Shown here one piece after another: positions 6,576-13,972 of a stretch of DNA of 21,541 bases. Made by a program: the position numbers and the translations under genes. The stretch's first letter is position 1. Each line of letters starts with the position of its first letter. Source of the DNA: DAOUKH01 sp034421515 (GTDB taxonomy: Bacteria > Chloroflexota > Dehalococcoidia > SHYB01); assembly GCA_034421515.1 (NCBI GenBank), contig DAOUKH010000033.1, forward strand, positions 1-21,541. Reading direction: 5' to 3'. The notes beneath the pieces were generated by a model. The model saw only the letters and a program-made list of their open reading frames with translations. It was not told the DNA's origin and did no database searches.

Positions 6576-6603
6576 AGTATAGCGGCCTTATGGACGAGGT
6601 CAA
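6576..6603 (-). promoter_or_regulatory. Strong promoter of the zinc-ribbon gene
   Basis: On the minus strand: -35 TTGACC (6598-6603), 16-base spacer, -10 TATACT (6576-6581), predicted start near 6569. The -35 box overlaps the stop codon of the upstream thpR gene (6600-6602), so promoter and coding end share bases. Confidence 0.8.
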
Positions 6604-7184
6604 GGGGGCGATGACGGCGAATTGAGCGCGGCGGCGTGGAGCCGGGTATAGCGCGCGCCGCCCGGGCCGAGATCGCTCTTCATCAGCGCGACGTGACGCA
6701 CCGTCTGGCTCACGTCAGCGGCCTTGAGGTCCGCCGCCTCCCAGCGCTCCGGAGCGATGCGCACGTCGCCCGAGGCCCGCCCCAGCGTGAGGTGCGGGCG
6801 GAAGGCGCGGTCCTCAGTGGGAAAGCCGAGCGGGGAGACCATCTCCTCGACGTTCTGCCGAAGGTCGGCCAATGCGTCGAGGTCGCCGCGCACGGCGGCC
6901 CAGAGGACGCGCGGGCGGCGTGTGTTGGGGAAGCCACCGGGCTCGCCAAGCTCGATGGCGAAGGGGCGGCTCCGTCGAGCGGCGGCGTCGAGGGCGTCCG
7001 CGATCGACGGCACGAGGCCTTCGGGCGCCTGGCCGAGGAACTTAAGCGTGAGGTGCATCCCTTCGGGCTTGACCCACCGCATGGGAGGGCCGAGCGCGCG
7101 GCGGATGCGCTCCTGAAGCCCGGCGAGGGCGTCGCACATCGGAGCGTCAAGCTCGATGGCGATGAAGGTGCGGATAGAAGTCAC
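6600..7184 (-). CDS. thpR: RNA 2',3'-cyclic phosphodiesterase (ThpR / 2H family)
   Basis: 194 residues, usual length for the family once called 2'-5' RNA ligase. Members hydrolyse 2',3'-cyclic phosphate ends of RNA to 2'-phosphate. The two signature HXTX motifs are present as HLTL at 44-47 and HLTL at 131-134, framed by RTFIAIEL at the N-terminus and by MRWVKPEGMHLTLKFLG, both typical. The start is a GTG whose last bases overlap the mug stop codon (GTGA, 4 bp), a standard arrangement for translational coupling, so thpR depends on translation of mug. It is the last gene of the nadE - mug - thpR operon. Confidence 0.93.
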   Translation of the reverse strand: MTSIRTFIAIELDAPMCDALAGLQERIRRALGPPMRWVKPEGMHLTLKFLGQAPEGLVPSIADALDAAARRSRPFAIELGEPGGFPNTRRPRVLWAAVRGDLDALADLRQNVEEMVSPLGFPTEDRAFRPHLTLGRASGDVRIAPERWEAADLKAADVSQTVRHVALMKSDLGPGGARYTRLHAAALNSPSSPP

Positions 7185-7741
7185 GGCGCGGCCTGGTCCC
7201 GCGCCGCCCGTTCGCTCGCGGCGAGCGCCTTGACCTCGCGCATCGCCTCAACGATTCGGTCGAGGCCGACCGCGGCGTTGGCCGGACTCGTCGAGGGCAG
7301 CACGTAGACGCGGGACAGTCCTATGCGGGCCGGCTGGAGGCCGATTGCCGCGCCGGCGGGGCCGCCGGTGTAGCGGGTGTAGTGCTTGAAGCCGGTGAGG
7401 CCGTTGAAGCAGACCACGAGCGGTCCGCAGGCGAGCAGCTTTTCCCGCAGCACCGGGGCGCCGGCACGGTAGTCGGCGGCGCGAAGCTCGGACATCTGGC
7501 GGGTTGGCCGCTTGACGACGTCGGTGAAGCCAATGCCGTAGTCGAGGGCGCGGGAATCGGTCTTCGGCCCCAGGGGCTCGAGGGCGAGAGCGGCGGCGTT
7601 AAAGGCGGCCCAGAAGCGGTTGCGCGGGTTGAAGAAGTAGTGCCCCGCCTTGGCCGAGGTCAGGCCGGGATTGATGCCAACGAAGACGATGTCGAGGCCC
7701 GGCCGCAGGTAGTCGGGGAGGGTGTCGACCTCGCCGCCCAT
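7181..7741 (-). CDS. mug: Mismatch-specific uracil/thymine-DNA glycosylase (MUG/TDG family)
   Basis: 186 residues. Enzymes of this family remove uracil or thymine mispaired with guanine, starting base-excision repair. Motif 1, GINPGLTSAKAGHYFFNPRNRFW (22-44), is the family hallmark; the Asn in GINPG positions the catalytic water. The second motif, VLPSTSPANA near 147-156, occupies the place of the intercalating loop. GFTDVVKRPT is also characteristic. The ATG is three bases past the nadE stop and has no clear ribosome binding site, which suggests reinitiation after nadE. Its stop overlaps the thpR start. Confidence 0.93.
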   Translation of the reverse strand: MGGEVDTLPDYLRPGLDIVFVGINPGLTSAKAGHYFFNPRNRFWAAFNAAALALEPLGPKTDSRALDYGIGFTDVVKRPTRQMSELRAADYRAGAPVLREKLLACGPLVVCFNGLTGFKHYTRYTGGPAGAAIGLQPARIGLSRVYVLPSTSPANAAVGLDRIVEAMREVKALAASERAARDQAAP

Positions 7742-7744
7742 GCG

Positions 7745-9508
7745 CTAGAAGGGCTTGAACTTGTTGACGATGGGGAGCCGCCGGTCGCGCCCGAAGGCGC
7801 GGGTGGTAATCCGGACGCCGGGCGGGGCCTGACGGCGCTTGTACTCGTTCTGGTCGACGCCGCGAACGACCTGCTTCACGGTCTCGGCGTCGAGGCCCAT
7901 GCCGATGAGGTCGGAGAAGGTGCGGTCCTTCTCCACGTAGGCTTCGAGGATGGGGTCGAGCAGCTCGTAGGGCGGCAGTGAGTCTTCGTCCTTCTGGTCG
8001 GGTCGGAGCTCGGCGGAGGGCGGCTTCTCCAGGATGCGCGCCGGTATCAGGTCGTTCCCGGCGGCCGTGTTCCGGTGTTCGCAGAGGTCGTAGACGAGGA
8101 CCTTGGGCACGTCCTTGATCACGGCGAAGCCGCCGGCCATGTCGCCGTAGAGGGTGGCGTAGCCCATGGCCATCTCGCTCTTGTTGCCGGTGGTGAGCAC
8201 GAGCCAGCCGAACTTGTTCGAGATCGCCATCAGGATGTTGCCGCGGATGCGGGCCTGGACGTTCTCCTCGGCGACGTTCGGCTGCGTCCCCTCGAACATG
8301 CCGTCCAGCGTGGAGAGCATGGCCTTGAAAACCGGCTCAATTGAGATCACGTGGTACTCGATACCGAGGTTCTGGGCGAGGGTGCGGGCGTCCTCCTCGC
8401 TCTCCGACGCGTTGTAGCGCGACGGCATGGCGACGCCGACGACCCGGTCTCCGCCGAGCGCGTCGGCGGCGACGGCGGCGACGAGGGACGAGTCAACGCC
8501 GCCGGAGAGGCCGACGAGCACACGCTCGAAGCCGTTCTTGGTCACGTAGTCGCGCGTGCCCACGACAAGCGCGCGGTAGACCTCCTCCAACTCCGACAGG
8601 GGCGCGGCGATGGCGGGCTCGATCTCCTCCCGTTGCGGGGTGGCGTCCGTCGTCTCCTTCCCTTCAGCGGCGACCTCGACCCGCGGCGTTTCGACGCCGG
8701 GGAGAAGTTGCGTAGGCCGCTGCTTGCGAGGCAGGGGGTTGTGGAGCCGGTTACGGAGGACATGGTCGATGTCGAGGTCGGCAACGAGGAGGTCCTCGTC
8801 GAAGCGCGCGGCGCGGGCGAGCAGTCTGCCGGACGGGTCGAAGACCATGCTGCCGCCGTCGAAGACCAGCTCGTCCTGGCCGCCGACGAGGTTCACGTAG
8901 CAGATGAAGACGCCCCGGTCGGTCGCGCGGGTGGCGAGGAGCTTTTCGCGGTACTCGGCCTTGCCGGCGTTGAACGGCGAGGCATTGATGTTCACGATCA
9001 CCTGGGCGCCGGCGTCGGCCTGCAACACGGTAGGGCCGACGGGGTACCAGATGTCCTCGCAGATGTTGACGCCGACGCGCGTACCCTCGCCGCGCCCGGC
9101 GACGTTGTACACCGGGGCCGCGTTGCCGGCACGAAAATAGCGCTCCTCGTCGAAGACGCTGTAGTTGGGCAGGAACATCTTGCGGTAGACGCCGGCCAGG
9201 ACGCCGTCGCGGGCCACGGCTGCGGCGTTGTAGGTGTCCTCGCCGGCTTCGACGAAGCCGATGACCGCAGTGATGCCGCGCGCCGCGGCGACGATGCGGT
9301 CGAGGGCGTCGAGGTTGCCCTGGATGAACTGCTGCTTGAAGAGCAGGTCTTCGGGCGGATAGCCGGTCGTCGTCAACTCGGGGAAGGCGACGAGGTCGGC
9401 CCCCGCCTCCTTCGCCCGCTCGATCGACTCGACGGCCTTGGCGGCGTTGCCCTCAAGGTCGCCGACGGTGGTGTTGATCTGGGCGAGCGCCACCCGAAAG
9501 GTGTGCAT
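7745..9508 (-). CDS. nadE: Glutamine-dependent NAD+ synthetase
   Basis: 587 residues, a fused two-domain enzyme that makes NAD+ from deamido-NAD+, ATP and glutamine. The N-terminal nitrilase-type glutaminase (about 1-280) has the triad Glu44 (FPELTTTGY), Lys110 (YRKMFLPNY) and Cys150 (NICEDIW). The C-terminal synthetase (about 305-587) has the ATP pyrophosphatase loop SGGVDSS at 335-341, TTGNKSEMAMGY and YGDMAGGFAVIKDVPK. The start MHTFRVALAQ was chosen over a 47-residue-longer frame because it begins the nitrilase fold, is preceded by GAGGGG at a 6-base spacing and lies downstream of the promoter. It heads a nadE - mug - thpR operon; a perfect palindrome in its leader may be an operator. Confidence 0.97.
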   Translation of the reverse strand: MHTFRVALAQINTTVGDLEGNAAKAVESIERAKEAGADLVAFPELTTTGYPPEDLLFKQQFIQGNLDALDRIVAAARGITAVIGFVEAGEDTYNAAAVARDGVLAGVYRKMFLPNYSVFDEERYFRAGNAAPVYNVAGRGEGTRVGVNICEDIWYPVGPTVLQADAGAQVIVNINASPFNAGKAEYREKLLATRATDRGVFICYVNLVGGQDELVFDGGSMVFDPSGRLLARAARFDEDLLVADLDIDHVLRNRLHNPLPRKQRPTQLLPGVETPRVEVAAEGKETTDATPQREEIEPAIAAPLSELEEVYRALVVGTRDYVTKNGFERVLVGLSGGVDSSLVAAVAADALGGDRVVGVAMPSRYNASESEEDARTLAQNLGIEYHVISIEPVFKAMLSTLDGMFEGTQPNVAEENVQARIRGNILMAISNKFGWLVLTTGNKSEMAMGYATLYGDMAGGFAVIKDVPKVLVYDLCEHRNTAAGNDLIPARILEKPPSAELRPDQKDEDSLPPYELLDPILEAYVEKDRTFSDLIGMGLDAETVKQVVRGVDQNEYKRRQAPPGVRITTRAFGRDRRLPIVNKFKPF

Positions 9509-9524
9509 CTCCTGCCCCTCGCAA

Positions 9525-9541
9525 CAGGGTCTGAGACCCTG
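9525..9541 (-). promoter_or_regulatory. Perfect 17-bp palindrome in the nadE leader, candidate operator
   Basis: CAGGGTCT and its complement AGACCCTG flank a single central base (arms 9525-9532 and 9534-9541). The site lies between the predicted transcription start (about 9549) and the nadE ribosome binding site. Such odd-centred palindromes right after a start point are typical repressor sites. As RNA it could not form a good hairpin, since the loop would be one base, which favours a protein-DNA site. No known NAD regulator motif was matched. Confidence 0.5.
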
Positions 9542-9555
9542 GCCTCCAGAAGTCG

Positions 9556-9564
9556 AGTATAGCA
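9556..9564 (-). promoter_or_regulatory. Extended -10 promoter of nadE
   Basis: The minus strand reads TGCTATACT, an extended -10 with a good TATACT box. No clear -35 lies at 16-18 bases. The predicted start is near 9549, giving a leader of about 41 bases that carries the palindrome and the ribosome binding site. Confidence 0.65.
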
Positions 9565-9628
9565 CAGGGCCTGATTTGGCCCCTTGGCGAGGCGGGGCGC
9601 GGCAGGGCGATGGACGGGGGCTTGCGAT

Positions 9629-9658
9629 TTGTGTTTCGGGTGCGCGCACTGGTAGAAT
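9629..9658 (+). promoter_or_regulatory. Promoter of the DUF59 - Mrp pair
   Basis: Extended -10 TGGTAGAAT (TAGAAT at 9653-9658), with a weak -35 TTGTGT at 9629-9634 and an 18-base spacer. The predicted start is near 9665, followed by GTGAGGAG before the ATG at 9691. It is divergent from the nadE promoter about 70 bases away. Confidence 0.6.
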
Positions 9659-9690
9659 CTTGGCGCAGTAACAGAAGTGAGGAGCGCACT

Positions 9691-9990
9691 ATGCCGTCCA
9701 AAGATCAGGTGCTGGAAGCGCTGAAGGACGTATACGATCCGGAGATCCCGTACAACATCGTGGACCTGGGGCTGGTCTACGACGTCGCCGTCGACGGCGG
9801 CAACGTGGACGTGACCATGACGCTAACCTTCCCAGGCTGCGGCATGGGCGCGTACATCGCGAACAACGTCCGCGAGCGCATCCTCGACCTCGATGACGTC
9901 GAGGACGCGAACGTCGAGATGACGTTCGACCCGCCGTGGTCGCCGGAGAAGATTTCGGAAGCGGTGCGCGAAGAGCTCGGAATCGACTAG
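9691..9990 (+). CDS. DUF59 / MIP18-family iron-sulfur assembly protein
   Basis: 99 residues, a single MIP18 (DUF59) domain. Proteins of this family (SufT, the N-terminal domain of many Mrp proteins, eukaryotic CIAO2) help to mature iron-sulfur proteins. The hallmarks are YDPEIPYNIVDLGLVYDV (15-32) and the TLTFPGCGMGAYI segment with conserved Cys50. The ATG at 9691 has GAGGAG just upstream; an in-frame upstream ATG at 9610 lies before the promoter and is rejected. The gene ends 9 bases before the Mrp-type ATPase gene. In many bacteria these two are one fused protein, so they very likely act together. Confidence 0.92.
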   Translation: MPSKDQVLEALKDVYDPEIPYNIVDLGLVYDVAVDGGNVDVTMTLTFPGCGMGAYIANNVRERILDLDDVEDANVEMTFDPPWSPEKISEAVREELGID

Positions 9991-9999
9991 GAGACCGGC

Positions 10000-10827
10000 A
10001 TGACCCAGCCTGCGCACGTTCACGGCCCGGGCGGCGGCCCGGAGGCCGCGGCCAAGATCGAGGCGATGAAGCGCCAGTGGGCGCAGAAGAAGCGCATCGG
10101 CGAGCGCCTCGGGAAGATCCGGAACAAGATCGCCGTCTACAGCGGCAAGGGCGGCGTGGGCAAGAGCACGGTGGCGGTGAACCTGGCCGTCACCCTCGCC
10201 GGCCAGGGGGTGAAGGTCGGCCTACTGGACGCCGACATCGACTGCCCCAACCTTCTCAAGCTGCTGAAGTCGGAGTCGCAGCCCAAGCTCATCGACGGCA
10301 AGATCATCCCGGCGATGATGCACGGGGTGCAGGTCGTCTCGATGGGCTCGTTCCAGGAGAAAGAGGACGAGGCCATCATCTTCCGCGGCCCGATGATCCA
10401 CAACGCGCTGACCCAGTTCGTCGAAATGACCGACTGGGGCGAGATGGACTACCTCATCGTCGACATGCCGCCGGGGACGTCGGACGCCGCGCTCACCGTG
10501 ATGCAGACGCTGCAGCTCGACGGCTTCGTGGTGGTGACCACGCCACAGGAGCTTGCCGTGCTCGACGCGCGGCGCTCGATCAACATGATCCGCAAGCTGA
10601 ACCTGCCGGTGCTCGGCGTCGTCGAGACGATGTCGGGGGCCATCTTCGGCGAAGGCGGGGGCGAGCGCCTCTCCAGCGAGATCGACGCGCCCTTCCTGGG
10701 CTCGGTGCCGTTGAATGCGGCGTTCCGGGAGCCCGAGGCCCCGCCCGCGCTGTCGGACGGCGCGGTACAGGCGCAGTTCGAGGGCATCGCCGGGAAGCTC
10801 GGCGCTGCGGTGACCGCGGCGCCGTAG
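10000..10827 (+). CDS. Mrp/NBP35-type P-loop ATPase lacking the CXXC motif
   Basis: 275 residues, an iron-sulfur-carrier ATPase of the Mrp/ApbC/NBP35 group. The deviant Walker A GKGGVGKST is at 49-57, DADIDCPN at 78-84, a MSMGSF-like segment (VVSMGSF, 112-118) and Walker B-like YLIVDMPPGTSD (151-162). Members normally carry a CXXC pair near ENMSYFxCPHCG, which binds the bridging cluster. Here the region reads VETMSGAIFGEGGGERLS and the cysteines are absent; the only cysteine is Cys82, in place of the usual Gly of DADIxGP. The N-terminus is short and lacks the DUF59 domain, which the preceding gene encodes. A GGAG precedes the ATG. The cargo of this variant is uncertain. Confidence 0.9.
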   Translation: MTQPAHVHGPGGGPEAAAKIEAMKRQWAQKKRIGERLGKIRNKIAVYSGKGGVGKSTVAVNLAVTLAGQGVKVGLLDADIDCPNLLKLLKSESQPKLIDGKIIPAMMHGVQVVSMGSFQEKEDEAIIFRGPMIHNALTQFVEMTDWGEMDYLIVDMPPGTSDAALTVMQTLQLDGFVVVTTPQELAVLDARRSINMIRKLNLPVLGVVETMSGAIFGEGGGERLSSEIDAPFLGSVPLNAAFREPEAPPALSDGAVQAQFEGIAGKLGAAVTAAP

Positions 10828-10872
10828 AGCGCCTACCTCGTTTCCCTCAGGGCGAATCGCGACTCGTCTGGC

Positions 10873-10902
10873 TTGTTCGGGCAAATGGGCGGGTGCTACT
10901 AT
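10873..10902 (+). promoter_or_regulatory. Promoter of the dgt - dnaG - rpoD cluster
   Basis: TTGTTC (10873-10878), 18-base spacer, extended -10 TGCTACTAT (TACTAT at 10897-10902). The predicted start is near 10909, only about six bases before the dgt ATG, so the message would be almost leaderless. No ribosome binding site is seen, in agreement with that. Confidence 0.55.
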
Positions 10903-10914
10903 GTCAACTCCCCC

Positions 10915-12045
10915 ATGGACGCCGACCCCGCATCCGTCATCGCCGCATCCCTCAGACGGCGCGCGTCCGAGGCCGCCGGACTGCTTTCTCCTTACGCCGC
11001 GCTGCCGTCGCGGTCGCGGGGCCGCGAGGCCGCCGAGCCGGGGAATGAGCGCGCTTCGGCGGCGCCGTTCCAGGTCGACCGCGAGCGCATCGTGCGCACC
11101 AAGACCTTCCGGCGCCTGATGCACAAGACCCAGGTCTTCATGGCGCCCGCCGGCGACCACTACCTCACCCGGCTGACCCACACGATGGAGGTCTCGCTCC
11201 TCGCCCGCGCCGTGGCGCGCGCGCTGCGGTTAAACGAGGACCTGACCGAGGCGGTCTGCATGGGCCACGACCTCGGCCACGCCCCTTTCGGGCACCTGGG
11301 CGAGTCGGCACTCGCGGCAGTGCACCCCGGCGGCTTTCGCCACAACCGGCAGAGCGTCCGTGTCGTAGAACGGTTAGAGAACGACGGACGCGGGCTCAAC
11401 CTGACGTGGGAGGTACGGCAGGGCATACTCCGCCACTCGAAAGGCAGGTCGGGGATCGAGGGGAACGCGAACCCGGAGTTGGACACGCTCGAAGGACAAG
11501 CGGCGAAGATCGCCGACGCCTTGGCCTACATCAACCACGACACCGACGACGCGGTGCGGGCGAAGGCCATCGCCGACGACGACATTCCAGAGGACGTGGT
11601 GGAGACGCTCGGTTCCGACCGGGCTGGGTGGGCGCAGCGCATGGCGGCCGACATCGTCGCGGCGTCGTGGGAGGCCTCCGGCGAGACGGAAGCGGCAGAC
11701 GGCGAACCGCCGGTCATCCGTATGAGCGCCGAGATGAGCCGCGCGGCGAACCGGATGCGCGATTTCCTGTTCGAGCGGGTCTACGAGCCGGCGAGCGCCA
11801 CCCCGCAGGCGGAGCGCGCCCGCGAGATCATCCGGCTGCTCTACGACTACTTCTCGCGCTTCCCCGACCGCATCCCGGAAGAGTACCTCCGGGGCGACGA
11901 GGCGCCGGAGCGCATGGCCCTCGACTACGTGTCGGGGATGACGGACAGCTACGCGCTGCGCGTGGCCGAGGCGATCAGCCCGTCGATCACGAGCGGCTTT
12001 CAGGAACAGGGCGTGCGGGTCTCCTTCCCCGCCGTCCCGGCTTAG
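10915..12045 (+). CDS. dgt: dGTPase-like HD-domain deoxynucleotide triphosphohydrolase
   Basis: 376 residues. The protein belongs to the Dgt-like HD hydrolases, which split dNTPs into deoxynucleoside and triphosphate and so control dNTP pools. The metal-binding residues are visible: His89 in RLTHTMEV, His118-Asp119 in MGHDLGHAPFGHLGE and Asp209 in NHDTDDAV. RTKTFRRLMHKTQVF is also characteristic. The ATG at 10915 was chosen because the upstream in-frame codons fall in or before the -10 box. The spacing of 46 bases to dnaG and the shared direction suggest an operon; a dgt-dnaG neighbourhood is also known in other bacteria. True substrate preference among dNTPs cannot be told from sequence. Confidence 0.92.
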   Translation: MDADPASVIAASLRRRASEAAGLLSPYAALPSRSRGREAAEPGNERASAAPFQVDRERIVRTKTFRRLMHKTQVFMAPAGDHYLTRLTHTMEVSLLARAVARALRLNEDLTEAVCMGHDLGHAPFGHLGESALAAVHPGGFRHNRQSVRVVERLENDGRGLNLTWEVRQGILRHSKGRSGIEGNANPELDTLEGQAAKIADALAYINHDTDDAVRAKAIADDDIPEDVVETLGSDRAGWAQRMAADIVAASWEASGETEAADGEPPVIRMSAEMSRAANRMRDFLFERVYEPASATPQAERAREIIRLLYDYFSRFPDRIPEEYLRGDEAPERMALDYVSGMTDSYALRVAEAISPSITSGFQEQGVRVSFPAVPA

Positions 12046-12091
12046 CCCGGCCCGGACCATCGGCGGACCGGGGCGTTGAATCGAGCAAGTC

Positions 12092-13918
12092 ATGGCGTCG
12101 GCTGAAGAGATCAAACGGCGTATCGACATCGTCGAGTTCATCGGCGAAAGCGTCGCGCTGAAGCGGGCGGGGCGCAACTTCACCGCCCCCTGCCCCTTCC
12201 ACCAAGAGCGCACGCCGTCGTTCATCGTCACCCCCGAGCGGCAGACCTGGCACTGTTTCGGGGCGTGCTCCACCGGCGGCGACGTCTTCACGTTCGTGAT
12301 GCGCCGCGACGGAGTCGAGTTCGGCGAGGCCCTGCGGATGCTGGCGGCGCGCGCCGGCGTCGAGCTCCAGCCGCGAGGCGCGGCGCGGGGCCGCCAGGAG
12401 CGGTCGAAGGCGCTGAAGGAGATCAATCTCACCGCGGCCAACTACTATCGCGACGCGTTGCTGAAGGAGCCGTCCGCCGCCCCCGCCCGCGACTATCTGG
12501 AGCGGCGCGGCCTGGACCAATCGGCCATTGAGGACTTCCGGCTCGGGTTCATGCCGCAGTCGAGCGAGGACCTCGAGCGCCGTCTTCGGGATGAGGGCCA
12601 CGACGAGCGCCTGTGGGTCGCGGCCGGCCTGTTCCGCAGGCGCGACGACGGCTCGACGGGGCCGATGTTCCGGGGCCGCCTCATCATCCCGATCCAGGAC
12701 GAGCGCTCCGACTACATCGGCTTCGGCGCGCGGGCGCTCGACGACTCGACGCCGAAGTATCTCAACACCCCCCAGACGGAGATCTTCGAGAAACGCGCCG
12801 TGCTCTACGCGATCAACCGCGCCCGCGACGCCATCCGCGAGCAGGGGCAGGCGGTGATCGTCGAGGGCTACATGGACGTGATCGCGGCCCACCAGCACGG
12901 TTTCAAGAACGTCGTGGCGTCCATGGGTACGGCGCTCACTGAAGACCAGGTCGCGTCGCTGACCCGGTTGGCGGGGCGGTTCGTCCTGGCCCTCGACGCC
13001 GACGCCGCGGGCGACGAGGCGACGCTGCGGAGCCTGGAAAGCTCATGGCGCATTCTCGACAGGCCCCGCCGTCCGCGGGCCGCGGGGCCGCAGCTGACGG
13101 ACGCGGAGGAGCGCGGCCCGCCCGAGCTCCGCGTCATGGACCTGCCCCGGGGCAAGGACCCGGACGACATCATCCGCGAGTCGCCGGAGCTGTGGGAGCA
13201 GCTCGTTGTCGGGGCGCGGCCGGTGATCGACTACGTCTTCGAGACGGTGACGGCGCGGTTCGACACGTCGACGGCGGCGGGCAAGCAGGCGGTGACGCAG
13301 CGCCTGGCGCCCCTGGTGCGCAACGCGCCGAACGTCTACGAACAGAGTGCGCGGGTCGCCCGCCTTGCACAGATGTTGCGGGTGGGAGAGAATATGATAC
13401 GGCTCGCTATTGGCGAGGGGTTGACTTCCCGCGGGGTTCGTCGTGCTCAAAATAGCGCCCCCCGGCGGCGGTACGACCCCTTTGAGGAAGCAGGAGAAGA
13501 GACGATCGAGGAGTACTGCCTCGCGTCGCTTCTCCACTATCCGGAGTTGTGGGAGGTTGCCCGAGGTCTTGGGCCGGAGCACTTCTTCAAGGGCCACACC
13601 CGAGAGATTTTCGGAACGGCCGCGAGGGGCATCCCGACGGAAAGCCTGCGGGACCACTTCGACGAGGCCCTTCAGGAGGAGCTTGACCGCATCCGGCGCT
13701 ACGATGTCCAGCGCGCTCCTTCAAGGGAACGCGAAGAGGGGCTCGAAGAGTGTGTGCGGAGGCTCGAACGGAGGCTGGTATTGACCGAGTTGGAGGCCGT
13801 CCAGTCGCAGTACGGGCCGGAGATCGAAGGGACGGAAGTCCAGGCGCTTTCGGACCGCACCCAAGAGTTGAACGCGCGCCTTAAATCGATCGACCAGCGC
13901 GGCCGCCGCCCGGCGTAG
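12092..13918 (+). CDS. dnaG: DNA primase
   Basis: 608 residues, full length. DnaG makes RNA primers for replication. The N-terminal CHC2 zinc finger has Cys34, His37, Cys55 and Cys59 (CPFHQERTPSF ... WHCFGACSTGGD). The catalytic core has KYLNTPQTEIFEK and the TOPRIM residues Glu258 (VIVEGYMDV), Asp302 and Asp304 (LDADAAGDEA). A variable charged segment at about 322-345 interrupts the TOPRIM domain. The last 150 residues (EEYCLASLLHYPELW onward) resemble the helicase-binding domain. The ribosome binding site is weak. It lies between dgt and rpoD, the last pair being a version of the classical dnaG-rpoD macromolecular-synthesis arrangement. Confidence 0.97.
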   Translation: MASAEEIKRRIDIVEFIGESVALKRAGRNFTAPCPFHQERTPSFIVTPERQTWHCFGACSTGGDVFTFVMRRDGVEFGEALRMLAARAGVELQPRGAARGRQERSKALKEINLTAANYYRDALLKEPSAAPARDYLERRGLDQSAIEDFRLGFMPQSSEDLERRLRDEGHDERLWVAAGLFRRRDDGSTGPMFRGRLIIPIQDERSDYIGFGARALDDSTPKYLNTPQTEIFEKRAVLYAINRARDAIREQGQAVIVEGYMDVIAAHQHGFKNVVASMGTALTEDQVASLTRLAGRFVLALDADAAGDEATLRSLESSWRILDRPRRPRAAGPQLTDAEERGPPELRVMDLPRGKDPDDIIRESPELWEQLVVGARPVIDYVFETVTARFDTSTAAGKQAVTQRLAPLVRNAPNVYEQSARVARLAQMLRVGENMIRLAIGEGLTSRGVRRAQNSAPRRRYDPFEEAGEETIEEYCLASLLHYPELWEVARGLGPEHFFKGHTREIFGTAARGIPTESLRDHFDEALQEELDRIRRYDVQRAPSREREEGLEECVRRLERRLVLTELEAVQSQYGPEIEGTEVQALSDRTQELNARLKSIDQRGRRPA

Positions 13919-13924
13919 CGGCCC

Positions 13925-13931
13925 GAGGAGG
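13925..13931 (+). promoter_or_regulatory. Strong ribosome binding site placed for a CTG start of rpoD
   Basis: GAGGAGG lies 6 bases after the dnaG stop. The only in-frame codon at proper distance is CTG at 13937 (5-base spacing), which is in frame with rpoD. The first in-frame ATG, at 13973, is 41 bases away and has no comparable site. Confidence 0.55.
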
Positions 13932-13972
13932 AAGTCCTGCAAAAAGCAAGACGCGGCGGCGGCGAAGACCGG

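Noticed and set aside
6523..6603. 27-residue N-terminal extension of the zinc-ribbon protein from a TTG
   Set aside because: The TTG lies in the -35 box of the gene's own promoter, so it is not in the transcript.
8351..9562. Plus-strand open frame of 403 codons opposite nadE
   Set aside because: Antisense shadow of the NAD synthetase gene; no recognisable motif.
9509..9649. 47-residue N-terminal extension of NAD synthetase
   Set aside because: It runs back across the -10 box and the palindrome and has no homology to the nitrilase domain.
9936..11048. Plus-strand open frame of 370 codons over the Mrp-type gene
   Set aside because: Same strand but a different frame; Arg/Gly-rich frame-shift shadow of the ATPase gene.
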